A stretch of 40,120 bases of DNA from UBA4421 sp002470275 (GCA_913052345.1 CAJXDR010000021.1:1-40120), one strand, 5' to 3'. Positions 8,754 through 17,521 are shown, counted from the stretch's first letter. The notes: generated by a model from the letters alone, not told the origin. Numbers and translations are program-made.

Positions 8754-9944
8754 CTAAACTTGCTGTCTGCGATAGGCCTCGTCGCCTATTCGGGCAGCCA
8801 CCTCAATCCCCAGGTCATGGGCGTCATAGATCGATTGATGGATGTCCTCTGCGCTGACCGACATGGGCATGTTATGCACCAGCGGGTTGGCCATAGTGGC
8901 CTCTATGACCGTTTGAATCTCCGCCGTACTCTCGCGCGACAGCGACAGCTGACCCAGGTGAATGGGCAGACCAATTCGCGCGTAAAACTCAGTTGCCTTG
9001 AGCGCATCGTCAGAGTGACCCTTGGCGCGTTCTAGCGCCAACTGGGCCAGGGTGCCCATGGCGACCATCTCTCCATGCAGGTAGTTATGGTGAACAGAGT
9101 CGATGCGCGTATAGGCCAGGGCCATGGGGTGAGCGACGGCCAGGCCTCCGCTCTCGAAGCCCAGGCCGCTGAGGAGCGTGTTGGCTTCCGTGACGCGCTC
9201 CACGGCATCATTGTTGATGCTTGCGGCTACCGCTGCCCCGGCCTCTTCGCCGTATTCGTAGATTGTCCGGGCACAGATTTCGCTCATGGCGTAAGCCGCG
9301 AGGGTGGGTCGTCCCCCCACCGGCGTGGTCGCGGCAGGGTTGCTGTAACACGCTCGAGCCTCGTACCAGGTGGCCATGGCGTCGCCCATGCCGGCAACCA
9401 AATAACGCTCGCTGGCTGCAGCGATGATGTTGGTATCCACCACCACCAAGGCTGGGTTTTGTGGGAAGTATTCCACCACATCGCTGACCCCCTCCAGGGT
9501 ATAAAGAACCGAGAGGGCCGAGCAAGGGGCGTCATTAGAGGCCAAGGTCGGCACGATGACCACGGGTATGTTCAGGCGATAGGCGATAGATTTGCCTGCA
9601 TCCACCGGCTTTCCACCGCCCATGGCGATCAAGCAGTCCAGTTTTTCGCCGCCCAGTGTAGCCACATGGCCTTCGACCTCTTCCAGGGTGCATTCGCCAT
9701 TGAACTGAGCCATTACCGTATCTATGTTCCGTTCGCGGAGGCTTTCAGTAACCTGCTTGCCTTCTGCGAGCAGACCCCGCTTTGATGCCAAAAGGCCCAC
9801 GCGCTTCACGTCCAGTATCGAAATGTAGCGACCCAGGTTCGCAATCACGCCCGGCCCCTGAACATAACGCTGGGGCGCAACCAGTACTCTGGGCGTGACC
9901 TCGCCTTTGGCGCCGAATATAGGTTTTGGAGAATAGGTTTTCAC
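8754..9944 (-). CDS. Glycerol dehydrogenase-like (GldA family) metal-dependent alcohol dehydrogenase
   Basis: A 396-aa member of the iron-containing/GldA alcohol dehydrogenase family. The dinucleotide site is GGGKPVD (109-115). Metal ligands by motif are D188 (GMGDAM), H272 (GGLAVAHP) and H290 (LHGEMV), in the order expected for GldA. Family members oxidise the secondary alcohol of glycerol or related polyols with NAD+, usually with zinc; LGFESGGLAVAHPMA closely follows the GldA signature. It is about 25 residues longer than typical GldA at the N-terminus. It reads away from yejF across a 387-base gap. In context it could supply the dehydrogenase step that turns a C4 sugar acid into the keto acid used by the DUF1537 kinase at 17.5-18.8 kb. 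That link is inference; simple glycerol dehydrogenase is the default call. Confidence 0.85.
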   Translation of the reverse strand: MKTYSPKPIFGAKGEVTPRVLVAPQRYVQGPGVIANLGRYISILDVKRVGLLASKRGLLAEGKQVTESLRERNIDTVMAQFNGECTLEEVEGHVATLGGEKLDCLIAMGGGKPVDAGKSIAYRLNIPVVIVPTLASNDAPCSALSVLYTLEGVSDVVEYFPQNPALVVVDTNIIAAASERYLVAGMGDAMATWYEARACYSNPAATTPVGGRPTLAAYAMSEICARTIYEYGEEAGAAVAASINNDAVERVTEANTLLSGLGFESGGLAVAHPMALAYTRIDSVHHNYLHGEMVAMGTLAQLALERAKGHSDDALKATEFYARIGLPIHLGQLSLSRESTAEIQTVIEATMANPLVHNMPMSVSAEDIHQSIYDAHDLGIEVAARIGDEAYRRQQV

Positions 9945-10331
9945 GGTGGTCCCTGTCTTTTTGCTTGGTAATTTAGCACTGAAGTCGAATCAGAGTAAGT
10001 CGCTAGGACCCGAGAATCCCCGACGCAGGACGTTTCAAGAGGACGCCTGCTGATCACCGAGGGCCTCTCCGGGTCAGATCAAGATCCCTGCTTATGACTA
10101 CCTGGCCGATGAATACCTGGCCGATGAATACTTGGCCGATGAATACATGGCCGATGAATACATGGCTCATGAATAATGGGTAAGTGTCGTGCCGGGTTGT
10201 CGAGCGGAATTGACTATTTTGCACGCATGGGACAGGGTGGCGGGGGGAGTAAGCAGGGTTCGGCAGGTCGCACGTTAGGCCAGGAAAAGCCCGCAAACGC
10301 CGGCACAGAGGCAATAAGAAAAAGAACAAAT
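9945..10331. other. Divergent intergenic region between the gldA-like gene and yejF
   Basis: About 390 bases that should hold promoters for both genes. Its main content is the 15-bp tandem repeat annotated separately. An in-frame ATG at 10176, immediately after the repeat, would extend YejF by 52 residues, but the extension is Gly-rich and unlike the family, so this stretch is treated as leader. Confidence 0.5.
10101..10175 (+). repeat. Five tandem copies of a 15-bp repeat upstream of yejF
   Basis: The unit is CCTGGCCGATGAATA. Copies begin at 10101, 10116, 10131, 10146 and 10161. Copies 1 and 2 are identical, copy 3 differs by one base, copy 4 by one or two, and copy 5 (CATGGCTCATGAATA) by a few more. 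A degraded partial copy precedes it. The period is 15 bases, five codons or about 1.4 helical turns. There is no spacer between copies, so it is not a CRISPR array. It could be a variable-number repeat that changes expression of yejF or the divergent dehydrogenase gene. Confidence 0.93.
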
Positions 10332-11915
10332 ATGTCAGAACACCTTTTATCAGTTGAAGATTTGTCGGTGCGATTTGGGTCGACGGACGCCGTGAAGGGG
10401 ACCTCTTTTTACGTTGATCGCGGTGAGATCGTATCCATCGTCGGTGAATCGGGTTCCGGAAAATCAGCTTCCGCACTGTCCGTGCTGCAGCTATTGCCCT
10501 ATCACATTGCGAGTCACCCCAGTGGCACCATCATTTTTCAGGGTCAGGAAATATTGGGCGCCAGCGATCGCGACATGCGGCGTCTGCGCGGCAATGAAAT
10601 CGGAATGATTTTTCAGGAGCCCATGACCTCCCTGAATCCGCTGCATACCGTGGGTCGGCAAATTGTTGAAACCATGCGTATCCATCGAGGCTTGAGCGTC
10701 AAAGACGCTGAAGCTGAGGCCACGGCATTGCTTGAGCGGGTGCGTCTGCCTGATCCCCCGGGGAAGATGCTCGCCTACCCCCATGAGCTTTCCGGCGGTC
10801 AGCGCCAGCGGGCCATGATCGCCATGGCCCTGGCCAATAAGCCGAGTTTGCTCATTGCCGATGAGCCAACGACGGCGCTGGATGTCACCGCCCAGGCGGG
10901 TATTTTGGAGTTGCTGGAAGAACTGAATCGCGAAACCAATATGGCCATTTTGCTGATCTCCCATGATCTGGCCATTGTCGAAAAGGTTGCCACACGGGTT
11001 TATGTGATGACCCAGGGGAACGTTGTGGAAGAGGGGCCAGCCGCACAAATTTTCAGTGCGCCGGAGCATACCTACACCCAACACCTAATACAGGCCCGGC
11101 CCCGGGGCAGGCCGCCAGAACTTCCGGTGACGGCTAAGCCGGTGCTTGAACTTAAGCACTTTTGCATTAACTACAGGGGGCGGGGCGGCATGTTCGGTTC
11201 GTCAAAGGTCTTCCAGGCGGTCAAGGGCGTTAACCTGCAGGTGCGAGAAGGAGAGGCTCTGGGTGTGGTGGGTGAGTCCGGGTCAGGTAAAACCTCCCTG
11301 GGCCTAGGGATTTTGAGGCTGATCGAGAGTGAGGGCCCCATCCTCTATCTGGGTAAACGGATCGACAACATTTCGACTCAAGAACTGAAGCCGCTGCGTA
11401 AAAATCTACAGATCGTTTTTCAAGACCCGTATAGCAGCCTGTCTCCTCGTTTATCCCTACGCGATATCGTTGCTGAGGGGCTAGAGCTACACGAGTCGCA
11501 TTTGACCCCGGAAGAGGTGGATGAGCGCGTTCGCCAAGCGCTGGAGGAAGTCGGCCTTGATCCAGAGTGGACGCGTCGCTACCCCCACGAATTTTCCGGC
11601 GGCCAGCGACAGCGTATTTCCCTGGCCCGCGTACAAGTACTGAAACCCACGTTTGTCATTCTCGACGAGCCAACTTCTGCTCTAGATATGTCGGTACAGG
11701 CGCAGATCGTAGACCTGCTTCGCGCGCTGCAGCAAAAGCACAAAATGTCCTATCTGTTCATCAGCCACGACCTAGCCGTTGTGCGGTCCCTGTGTCATTC
11801 GGTGATCGTGATGAAGGACGGTGACGTGGTGGAATCTGGTTCAGCAGATGATGTCTTTCACCGACCCCAAGCCCCCTATACCCAGGAATTGCTGGCTGCC
11901 GCGATGCTCGCCTAA
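10332..11915 (+). CDS. yejF: YejF-like double ATPase of a peptide/microcin C-type ABC importer
   Basis: A 527-aa ATPase with two complete ABC domains in one chain, as in YejF. Both Walker A motifs read GESGSGK (followed by S and T). Signature motifs are LSGGQRQR and FSGGQRQR, and Walker B/E motifs are IADEPTTALD and ILDEPTSALD, so both ATP sites look active. It would power uptake through YejB and YejE in the inner membrane with YejA as binding protein. Known Yej systems import microcin C and some peptides. The start ATG 10332 (MSEHLLSVEDLSVRF) matches where the family begins, although the upstream ribosome site is weak. Oddly, yejF is separated from yejABE: it lies on the opposite strand, with an unknown gene between, converging on yejE. 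Confidence 0.92.
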   Translation: MSEHLLSVEDLSVRFGSTDAVKGTSFYVDRGEIVSIVGESGSGKSASALSVLQLLPYHIASHPSGTIIFQGQEILGASDRDMRRLRGNEIGMIFQEPMTSLNPLHTVGRQIVETMRIHRGLSVKDAEAEATALLERVRLPDPPGKMLAYPHELSGGQRQRAMIAMALANKPSLLIADEPTTALDVTAQAGILELLEELNRETNMAILLISHDLAIVEKVATRVYVMTQGNVVEEGPAAQIFSAPEHTYTQHLIQARPRGRPPELPVTAKPVLELKHFCINYRGRGGMFGSSKVFQAVKGVNLQVREGEALGVVGESGSGKTSLGLGILRLIESEGPILYLGKRIDNISTQELKPLRKNLQIVFQDPYSSLSPRLSLRDIVAEGLELHESHLTPEEVDERVRQALEEVGLDPEWTRRYPHEFSGGQRQRISLARVQVLKPTFVILDEPTSALDMSVQAQIVDLLRALQQKHKMSYLFISHDLAVVRSLCHSVIVMKDGDVVESGSADDVFHRPQAPYTQELLAAAMLA

Positions 11916-11956
11916 CGTCCGCGTTACGCTTGCACTTAGGCAGGCCTGGGCGAGTA

Positions 11957-11971
11957 GCGCTGAATCAGCGC
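11957..11971. promoter_or_regulatory. 15-bp palindrome downstream of yejF
   Basis: GCGCTGA-A-TCAGCGC is a perfect palindrome around one base, 42 bases after the yejF stop. It could be a hairpin that trims or attenuates the yejF transcript or an operator for the next gene. No T-tract follows. Confidence 0.4.
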
Positions 11972-11992
11972 GAAGCCGGTGGTTATTTTGCA

Positions 11993-12015
11993 CAGGAAAC
12001 GGGTGATGTTTCCTG
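11993..12015. promoter_or_regulatory. Stem-loop in the leader of the 211-aa unknown gene
   Basis: CAGGAAAC at 11993-12000 and GTTTCCTG at 12008-12015 pair perfectly over 8 bp around GGGTGAT. It lies about 85 bases before the start of the following gene, so it may be part of that gene's 5' leader or a protein-binding site. Confidence 0.4.
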
Positions 12016-12099
12016 GCAGATAGTTGACCGCCTTGCCGCGGCTTCATAGTGTCCGACCACTCGGCGTGTACGCCGTCCAATCAAGTAAAAGGGGGAAAG

Positions 12100-12735
12100 A
12101 TGCCGGTTATCGATATGGCCAGTCTAAAGAAGGAAGGGGAGTTCGGATCAAAGCCCTGGTGCGAGGCCTGCGCCGCAGCGGCGGTACAAATTCTGAAGGA
12201 AGAATCGTATCCGAAAGATTTTGTTTGGGCCTTTACCGAGCACTATACCCACCCGCCGGCGCGCTTCCTGGAAAACGGGCGCAGCAAGGCCGCTTACTAC
12301 ATCATGATCAAGGACGGTGAGGTAACGGGTGGCGATGGCGCACCAGAAGAAGCATTGGCGCTGCCAGGCTTCCATATCACCGCGCGCTGGGCCGCCCTCT
12401 GTAACCAGTCCGGTGCGTTTTACGGAAAGGAAGGCGGGCGCAGGCGCAGCGAGGATGAGGCGGTGATGTACGCAGCCATAGAAAGCTATGTGGGTCGAGA
12501 AAATCCGCTGGAGCGAGGCGGCGGCCCAGAAATTTTCTGGCCTGCGGAAGTCGGGGGTCCCTTGATGGCCGGCTCGGAAGAGGGCAACGGCTTGCACAAC
12601 ATCGCGGCCAGCATGCAAATGGCATCACCGGAGTTTGCTGACTTTCCTGTCACGGAAATGCTGGTGCCCATATTTGACGAGATGACCGAGGCACAGAAGC
12701 AGGATTTCTTAGCTTTGCTCCACGTTGCAGTTTAA
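12100..12735 (+). CDS. Unknown conserved 211-aa protein, copy A
   Basis: A soluble 211-aa protein without signal peptide. I do not recognise its family. It has a same-length paralogue at 38003-38638; aligning by hand I count about half the residues identical. Shared blocks are GEFGS, then W-C-x-A-C (C21, C24), PPAR (52-55), GGDG (77-80), ALPGFH, CNQS (C101), GSEEGxGLHNIAA, and SPEFADxPVTEM. The conserved CxxC and a third Cys suggest metal binding or redox chemistry, but W-C-E-A-C sits near the N-terminus without the preceding strand of a thioredoxin fold. ATG 12100 follows GGGGGAAAG. It lies between yejF and yejE in a block devoted to uptake and sugar-acid metabolism, so a role with the same substrate is likely but unproven. 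Confidence 0.8.
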   Translation: MPVIDMASLKKEGEFGSKPWCEACAAAAVQILKEESYPKDFVWAFTEHYTHPPARFLENGRSKAAYYIMIKDGEVTGGDGAPEEALALPGFHITARWAALCNQSGAFYGKEGGRRRSEDEAVMYAAIESYVGRENPLERGGGPEIFWPAEVGGPLMAGSEEGNGLHNIAASMQMASPEFADFPVTEMLVPIFDEMTEAQKQDFLALLHVAV

Positions 12736-12742
12736 GCAGGGC

Positions 12743-12763
12743 TGGGGTGGCTGGACCACCCCA
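12743..12763. terminator. Hairpin between convergent unknown gene and yejE
   Basis: TGGGGTGG at 12743-12750 pairs perfectly with CCACCCCA at 12756-12763 around the loop CTGGA. It lies in the 31-base gap between two convergent stops. A short T-poor flank means it is probably a bidirectional or transcript-end hairpin rather than a classic terminator. Confidence 0.55.
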
Positions 12764-12766
12764 CCC

Positions 12767-13810
12767 TTAAACGTCTTCCAGGTTCGCGTTCTTGCGGGGA
12801 TCAAATGCATCCCTGAACGCTTCGCCGGTAAAAATCAACAGCGTCAGCATAAAGGCCAGAGTAAACACGGTCGTGAGGCCCAGCCAGGGCGCGTGAATAT
12901 TGGTCCGCCCCTGAGCCAGTAAGCGACCCAGCGAGGGTGAATCTGCCGGAAGTCCGAAGCCCAAGAAGTCCAGAGAAGTCAGTAACGTAATCGATCCCGT
13001 TAGGATGAAGGGTAGAAAGGTGATCGTGGCGACCATGGCATTCGGCAGGATATGGCGGACCATCACGCTCCGATTGCTGGCCCCCAGCGCCTTGGCCGCC
13101 ATGACAAAGGGGAGGTTCCGGGCTCTGAGAAACTCTGCTCGCACCACGCCCACCAGAGACATCCAGCTAAAGGCCACCAGAATGGCGAGCAGCCAGAACA
13201 CGTTTGATTCCACAACGCTCGCAAGGATAATTAAAATAAAGAGCATGGGCAGTCCGGCCCAGATTTCCGTTAGGCGTTGGCCGATGAGGTCTACGAGCCC
13301 TCCGAAATAACCCTGGACCGCGCCGATGGTGATTCCAATCATAGAGCTTAACAGCGTTAGGACGATGCCAAAGAGAAACGACAGCCGAACGCCGTAAATG
13401 AGGTTGGCTAAGACGTCTTTGCCATAGTTATCGGTGCCCAGCAAATGCCGTTGAGAGGGCGGTGCAGGAGCGGGGCTGTCGAGCGCATAATCGAGCGTAT
13501 CGTGTCGATAGCGAATGGGTGGCCAAAGCATCCAGCCACCTTGCTCGGTGACCAAATCCTGTACGTATTGTTCGCGATAATCCGCCTCGGTCTCGAAGAC
13601 GCCGCCCAGCTCTTTTTCGGAGTAGGGCAGCAACACAGGAAAATACAGGCTGCCATTGTGTTGTATCACCAGGGGCTTGTCGTTAGCGATAAGTTCGGCG
13701 AAGAGCGTGACGCTAAACAGCAAGACGAATATCCTCAGCGACCAATACCCTCTTTTGTTGGCCTTAAAGTTCGCCCAGCGTCTTCTGTTTAAAGGACTCA
13801 TACGCAACAT
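12767..13810 (-). CDS. yejE: YejE-like inner-membrane permease
   Basis: A 347-aa ABC permease of the YejE type. It has one N-terminal membrane segment (about 25-43), a periplasmic loop with the YejE pattern WPPIRYRHDT and HLLGTDNYGKDVLANLIYG, and then five membrane segments. The EAA-type cytoplasmic loop (MAAKALGASNRSVMVRHILPNA, about 235-256) docks on the ATPase. The C-terminus FTGEAFRDAFDPR is characteristic. It would form the channel with YejB. It is the last gene of the minus-strand kinase-aldolase-yejABE operon and starts 18 bases after yejB ends. Confidence 0.93.
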   Translation of the reverse strand: MLRMSPLNRRRWANFKANKRGYWSLRIFVLLFSVTLFAELIANDKPLVIQHNGSLYFPVLLPYSEKELGGVFETEADYREQYVQDLVTEQGGWMLWPPIRYRHDTLDYALDSPAPAPPSQRHLLGTDNYGKDVLANLIYGVRLSFLFGIVLTLLSSMIGITIGAVQGYFGGLVDLIGQRLTEIWAGLPMLFILIILASVVESNVFWLLAILVAFSWMSLVGVVRAEFLRARNLPFVMAAKALGASNRSVMVRHILPNAMVATITFLPFILTGSITLLTSLDFLGFGLPADSPSLGRLLAQGRTNIHAPWLGLTTVFTLAFMLTLLIFTGEAFRDAFDPRKNANLEDV

Positions 13811-13828
13811 CTTCAGAGCTTGCCTCCG

Positions 13829-14944
13829 CTATCCGCTGCGCGTACCAAAGTCGATTCTTGGGTCGACTAAGGTGTAGGTCAGGTCGGTGATAAGCTGGGC
13901 GACCAGTCCCAGAAGGGTGAAGATAAACAGCGTGCCGAAAACGATAGGATAGTCTCGGCTCATAATGGCTTCAAACCCAAGCAGGCCCAAGCCATTCAGT
14001 GAAAACATGACTTCGATCAAAATGGAGCTGGTGAACAGGATGCCAATGAGCGCCGCGGGGAATCCTGCAATGACGATTAGCATCGCATTGCGGAACACGT
14101 GGCCGTAGAGCACCTGACGCTCGGTGGCGCCCTTGGCTTTTGCCGTCACCACGTACTGTTTGTTGATTTCATCTAGGAACGAATTTTTGGACAGCATGGT
14201 CAGCGTGGCTACGCTGCTCGCGACCATGGCGGCCACGGGGAGGGCAATATGGTGTATCCGATCCAATATCTGGGCGCCAAAGCCCAGCTCGGCATGATGA
14301 TCCGAAACCAGGCCCCGGAGCGGAAACCAATTTAGAAATTCACCGCCTGCGAACACAATAATTAGCAGCATGGCCAGTACGAAGCCAGGGATAGCGAAGG
14401 CAATGAGAATCACCAAACTGGTCCACGCATCAAAAGCGCTGCCATCGTGTACAGCCTTGCGAATCCCCAAGGGAACGGCGATGAGGTAAACGATCAGCAG
14501 AGTGGCTCCCCCAAGGGACAGAGAGACCGGCAGGCGATCAATAATGAGGTCAATGACCGGCACGTCTTGATAGAAGCTTTCTCCAAAATCGAAGGTGAGG
14601 TAGTCACCTAGCATCGTGAAAAAGCGCTCGTGGGCAGGCTTATCGAACCCAAACTGCTTGTTGAGCTCCGCGAGAAGTTCTGGATCGATGCCGCGAGAGG
14701 CATCAAAGCTGCTTTGTTGGCCGGGGTTAATGCTGTTGCTGACGCTGCCGCCGCCAATACCTGCGGTGGCAGAAGCATCCATCCCTTGGAGCCTGGAAAT
14801 CGCCTGATCGACTGGCCCGCCAGGTGCAGCTTGAATGATCGCGAAATTAACCAGCAAAACTCCGAACAAGGTGGGCACGATCAGCATCAGCCGACGCACG
14901 ACATAGCTCGACAGAATTCTGTCGGAAACCTCAGCGAGATTCAT
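13829..14944 (-). CDS. yejB: YejB-like inner-membrane permease
   Basis: A 371-aa ABC permease of the YejB/DppB type. It opens with YVVRRLMLIVPTLFGVLLVNFAIIQ and PGGPVDQ. A family-typical Ser/Gly-rich periplasmic insertion (about 55-80) follows, then GFDKPAHERF and five more membrane segments. The coupling loop is TAKAKGATERQVLYGHVFRNA (about 245-265). It pairs with YejE to make the pore for the YejA-bound substrate. Its start codon overlaps the yejA stop by four bases (ATGA), a sign of translational coupling. Confidence 0.93.
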   Translation of the reverse strand: MNLAEVSDRILSSYVVRRLMLIVPTLFGVLLVNFAIIQAAPGGPVDQAISRLQGMDASATAGIGGGSVSNSINPGQQSSFDASRGIDPELLAELNKQFGFDKPAHERFFTMLGDYLTFDFGESFYQDVPVIDLIIDRLPVSLSLGGATLLIVYLIAVPLGIRKAVHDGSAFDAWTSLVILIAFAIPGFVLAMLLIIVFAGGEFLNWFPLRGLVSDHHAELGFGAQILDRIHHIALPVAAMVASSVATLTMLSKNSFLDEINKQYVVTAKAKGATERQVLYGHVFRNAMLIVIAGFPAALIGILFTSSILIEVMFSLNGLGLLGFEAIMSRDYPIVFGTLFIFTLLGLVAQLITDLTYTLVDPRIDFGTRSG

Positions 14945-16839
14945 AGCGCTCCCTGTTGGGATAGTTCAGGTGTTTCAGCTTCATCCCATCCAGGCGCGTC
15001 CAGACCAGCATCCACGCGGGCGCTTTTCTCTTGATCAAACCACCACAGGTTAGGCCATCCAGTCCACTTCATATACTGGCCTCCCAGGGGAGGGTGGCCA
15101 AATCTATCCCAGTAGACGAGGTGTCGACCGCGTGGATGTCCGTCGGGGATAACAAAAAAGTTCCAGAACAAGACGCGATCCAGGGCTTTGCCGGCGGCGC
15201 TGAGTTCTGCTTCGCTTTGTGCGCCGGTGATTTGATCCACTAGGGCATCAACCACCGGGTCCTGAATGCCGCCATAGTTCTGCATGTTGGGCTGCTGGGC
15301 GTAGTCGGACGTGAACTGATTACGCATTCTGGAGGGATAGGGCAAGTTAAAGGTATATATCTGGCCAACCAGGGCATCGTAGTCGTAGGTTCTCTTTCGG
15401 TTAGTGAGCAGCGTGGACTCGACTTTTTTGAGTACGGCTTTGATGCCTAGGTGCCGCAGGCTATCCACATAGGGCACCAACATGCGCTCTTGGTCACCCC
15501 GGCTAACGAGAAATTCGATAGACATCCATTCGCCGGTGCGCTCGTTGATTCGCCGGAAGTCTTTAACAATCCAGCCGGCATCCCGTAACACCTGGTCTGC
15601 ACGCAGCAAGTTTTCTCGGTTTCGCCCGTAGCCATTGTTTTTGGGGAGGACCAGGGGGTGGGTGAAAACACGATCAGGAACCTGGTCCTTGAAGGGCGCC
15701 AGCACCTTCAGCTCGTCGTCAGAGGGGAGGCCCTTGGCTTCCATAGGTGAGCGAACAAAGTATGAGTTGTTGCGTTCTAGGCCGCCGTGCCAGTAAATCC
15801 TGTTCGCCCACTCAAAGTTGTAGGCCAGGGTCAGCGCTTCCCGCACCTTGATGTCTTGAAAAAGCGGGCGCCGTTGGTTGAGGATAATGCCCTGATGCAT
15901 GCCATAGGAGTGCCCCAACTGGTGGGTCTCTTTGTTGAATAAGCCTCGGTAGTAGGCGTCGAAATTATAGGCGGTAGCGAAGCTGCTTTCGATTTCATCT
16001 CGGTAATAATCGAATACGCCCGCGCGCAGCGATTGATGCATCACGTTCTGGTCTAGAAAGCACAACATTTCTATTCTGTCGAAATTGAAGAACCCCCGAT
16101 TGACCGGCAGGTCTGCCCCCCAATAATCCTTCACCCGCTCAAAGGCAATCTTTTGTCCCTTATCCACCTCGGCAACCCGGTAAGGCCCGTTCCCCAGGGG
16201 CGGGGCTAACGTGGTGGCGTGAATGTCTTTGTCCTGCCAGTAATGCTCTGCGGCGGGCATGAAGCCAGAGGTCAGAAGAATTAATTGCTGGTTTTTCTCC
16301 GCCGTGTCGGTGAAGTGGAACTTGAAGGACCAGGTGCCAGTCCTTTCAATTCGCTGAATGTCCCGATGTTGATTTCGCCAGGTTGGAGACCCTTCGTTTT
16401 TCAACGTTCGGAACGTCCAGATCACATCGTCAACGGTGACGGGTTGGCCATCGTGCCAGCGAGCATGCGTCCTTAAGGAATATTCCACCCAGGCATAGTC
16501 ATCAGCCACCTGGATGGTCTCTGCAAGACGTCCGTAGTATGAGGCAATCTCGTCGTCGGACTGCATCATCAGAGGTTCGAAAACCAGGGAGTCTGCGTAC
16601 CAGGCGAGGGTGCCCTTATCGGCGAAGTGGTTGAGGTTATTGAATTGTAGGGTATCGCCCCCGCGCATGAGGCCGCCCTTGGGTGCGTTAGGATTGACGT
16701 AATCAAAGTGGGGCATGTCTGCCGAATATTTTAGGTTGCCAAAATAGGCAAACCCGTGGCTGGCTTCTCCGGCCCACGCTCCCAGCCCAAGGGTGATGCC
16801 CAGGCAGGATAGCAGGATCCCTCTGTATAACGCGTTCAT
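14941..16839 (-). CDS. yejA: YejA-like periplasmic substrate-binding protein
   Basis: A 632-aa extracellular solute-binding protein, family 5. A signal peptide (MNALYRGILL..., cleavage near GAWA/GEA about residue 23) sends it to the periplasm. HFDYVNPNAPKGG near residue 44 and HARWHDGQPVTVDDVIWTF near 125 are typical of the YejA/peptide-binding group. It should capture the imported compound and hand it to YejB/YejE. Known relatives bind peptides and the peptide-nucleotide microcin C; some related family 5 proteins bind sugar phosphodiesters of the agrocinopine type. The gene follows the aldolase by 15 bases, so import and catabolism are co-transcribed, which argues that the cargo yields a sugar-acid-like product. 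Confidence 0.92.
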   Translation of the reverse strand: MNALYRGILLSCLGITLGLGAWAGEASHGFAYFGNLKYSADMPHFDYVNPNAPKGGLMRGGDTLQFNNLNHFADKGTLAWYADSLVFEPLMMQSDDEIASYYGRLAETIQVADDYAWVEYSLRTHARWHDGQPVTVDDVIWTFRTLKNEGSPTWRNQHRDIQRIERTGTWSFKFHFTDTAEKNQQLILLTSGFMPAAEHYWQDKDIHATTLAPPLGNGPYRVAEVDKGQKIAFERVKDYWGADLPVNRGFFNFDRIEMLCFLDQNVMHQSLRAGVFDYYRDEIESSFATAYNFDAYYRGLFNKETHQLGHSYGMHQGIILNQRRPLFQDIKVREALTLAYNFEWANRIYWHGGLERNNSYFVRSPMEAKGLPSDDELKVLAPFKDQVPDRVFTHPLVLPKNNGYGRNRENLLRADQVLRDAGWIVKDFRRINERTGEWMSIEFLVSRGDQERMLVPYVDSLRHLGIKAVLKKVESTLLTNRKRTYDYDALVGQIYTFNLPYPSRMRNQFTSDYAQQPNMQNYGGIQDPVVDALVDQITGAQSEAELSAAGKALDRVLFWNFFVIPDGHPRGRHLVYWDRFGHPPLGGQYMKWTGWPNLWWFDQEKSARVDAGLDAPGWDEAETPELSQQGAL

Positions 16840-16854
16840 TAGCGTCTCATAGCT

Positions 16855-17508
16855 TTAGATGTACCGCCCGTAGCTCACTTTCTTCGCTCGATCAAAAAAC
16901 TCTGCCCACTGCTCGTCGGTGAGTAATTCGGGTTCGCCCAGTTGACGCGTCAGCAGATATTGGCGACACATGATTTCCAGACGATGAGCGAGATTTACGG
17001 CACTCTTGAGGTTCTTTCCTCGACAGATCATGCCGTGATTGCCCAACAGGCAAGCGGTCCTGGTCTTCAAAGCGTTTGCTGCATCATCTCCCAAGGTCTG
17101 GGTGCCAAAGGTTGAGTAGGGCACGCAGGGGACATCGTTGCCACCGAAGGAACCCACAAGATAGTGGAAGCCCGGTAGCGGTAAGAGCTGGCACGCTAGG
17201 GCTACACAGTAGTCCGAGTGCGTATGCACAACGGCTTCCGCACTCTCTTGAGCCTGATAAACGGCGGCATGCATACGCCATTCGGAGGAGGGCTTGCGGT
17301 CACCCTCCCATTCTCCGTCTAGGGAAACACGCACGATATTTTCAGGTGCAATAGTTTCCGCCGAGGCGCCCGAGGGCGAAATCAACATGCCGTCCTCAAA
17401 CCGGCAGCTGAGATTGCCTGATGACAATTCATTCAGCCCGATCTGTTCTGCATACTTATACTGCTCAGTCAGCGTCTCACGTAGCGATGTTTCTATATCA
17501 GATGTCAT
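16855..17508 (-). CDS. Class II aldolase/decarboxylase, OtnC/FucA-like
   Basis: A 217-aa zinc-dependent class II aldolase of the fuculose-phosphate aldolase fold. Zinc ligands are H95 and H97 (HTHSDY) and H158 (GNHGM). E76 (SSEWRMH) is in the place of the catalytic Glu73 of E. coli FucA, a constant offset of three. SSGNLS (29-34) and SPSGAS bind phosphate. Paired with a DUF1537 kinase, this family usually works as 3-oxo-tetronate-4-phosphate decarboxylase (OtnC), making dihydroxyacetone phosphate and CO2 (established for OtnK/OtnC pairs). Start ATG 17508 follows TAGGA, 13 bases from the kinase stop. A longer reading reaching back into the kinase gene is unlikely. Simple fuculose- or ribulose-phosphate aldolase activity is the alternative. 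Confidence 0.88.
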   Translation of the reverse strand: MTSDIETSLRETLTEQYKYAEQIGLNELSSGNLSCRFEDGMLISPSGASAETIAPENIVRVSLDGEWEGDRKPSSEWRMHAAVYQAQESAEAVVHTHSDYCVALACQLLPLPGFHYLVGSFGGNDVPCVPYSTFGTQTLGDDAANALKTRTACLLGNHGMICRGKNLKSAVNLAHRLEIMCRQYLLTRQLGEPELLTDEQWAEFFDRAKKVSYGRYI

Positions 17509-17521
17509 AAGTTTCCTAGGG

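Noticed and set aside
10101..10175. Possible CRISPR array
   Set aside because: Copies are 15 bases, directly adjacent, with no unique spacers and no cas genes nearby.
10054..10476. Minus-strand 140-codon open frame with VFIGQ repeats
   Set aside because: The repeats are simply the 15-bp tandem repeat read on the other strand; the frame overlaps the start of yejF, has no ribosome site and no family resemblance.
12100..12735. Thioredoxin-like protein, from the WCxAC motif
   Set aside because: The motif lies at residues 20-24 without the preceding beta strand, and the downstream cis-Pro region of thioredoxins is not visible.
14941..16839. Microcin C uptake as the assigned role of the Yej system
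   Set aside because: Homology supports the transporter type only; its operon with a sugar-acid kinase and aldolase points to another cargo.
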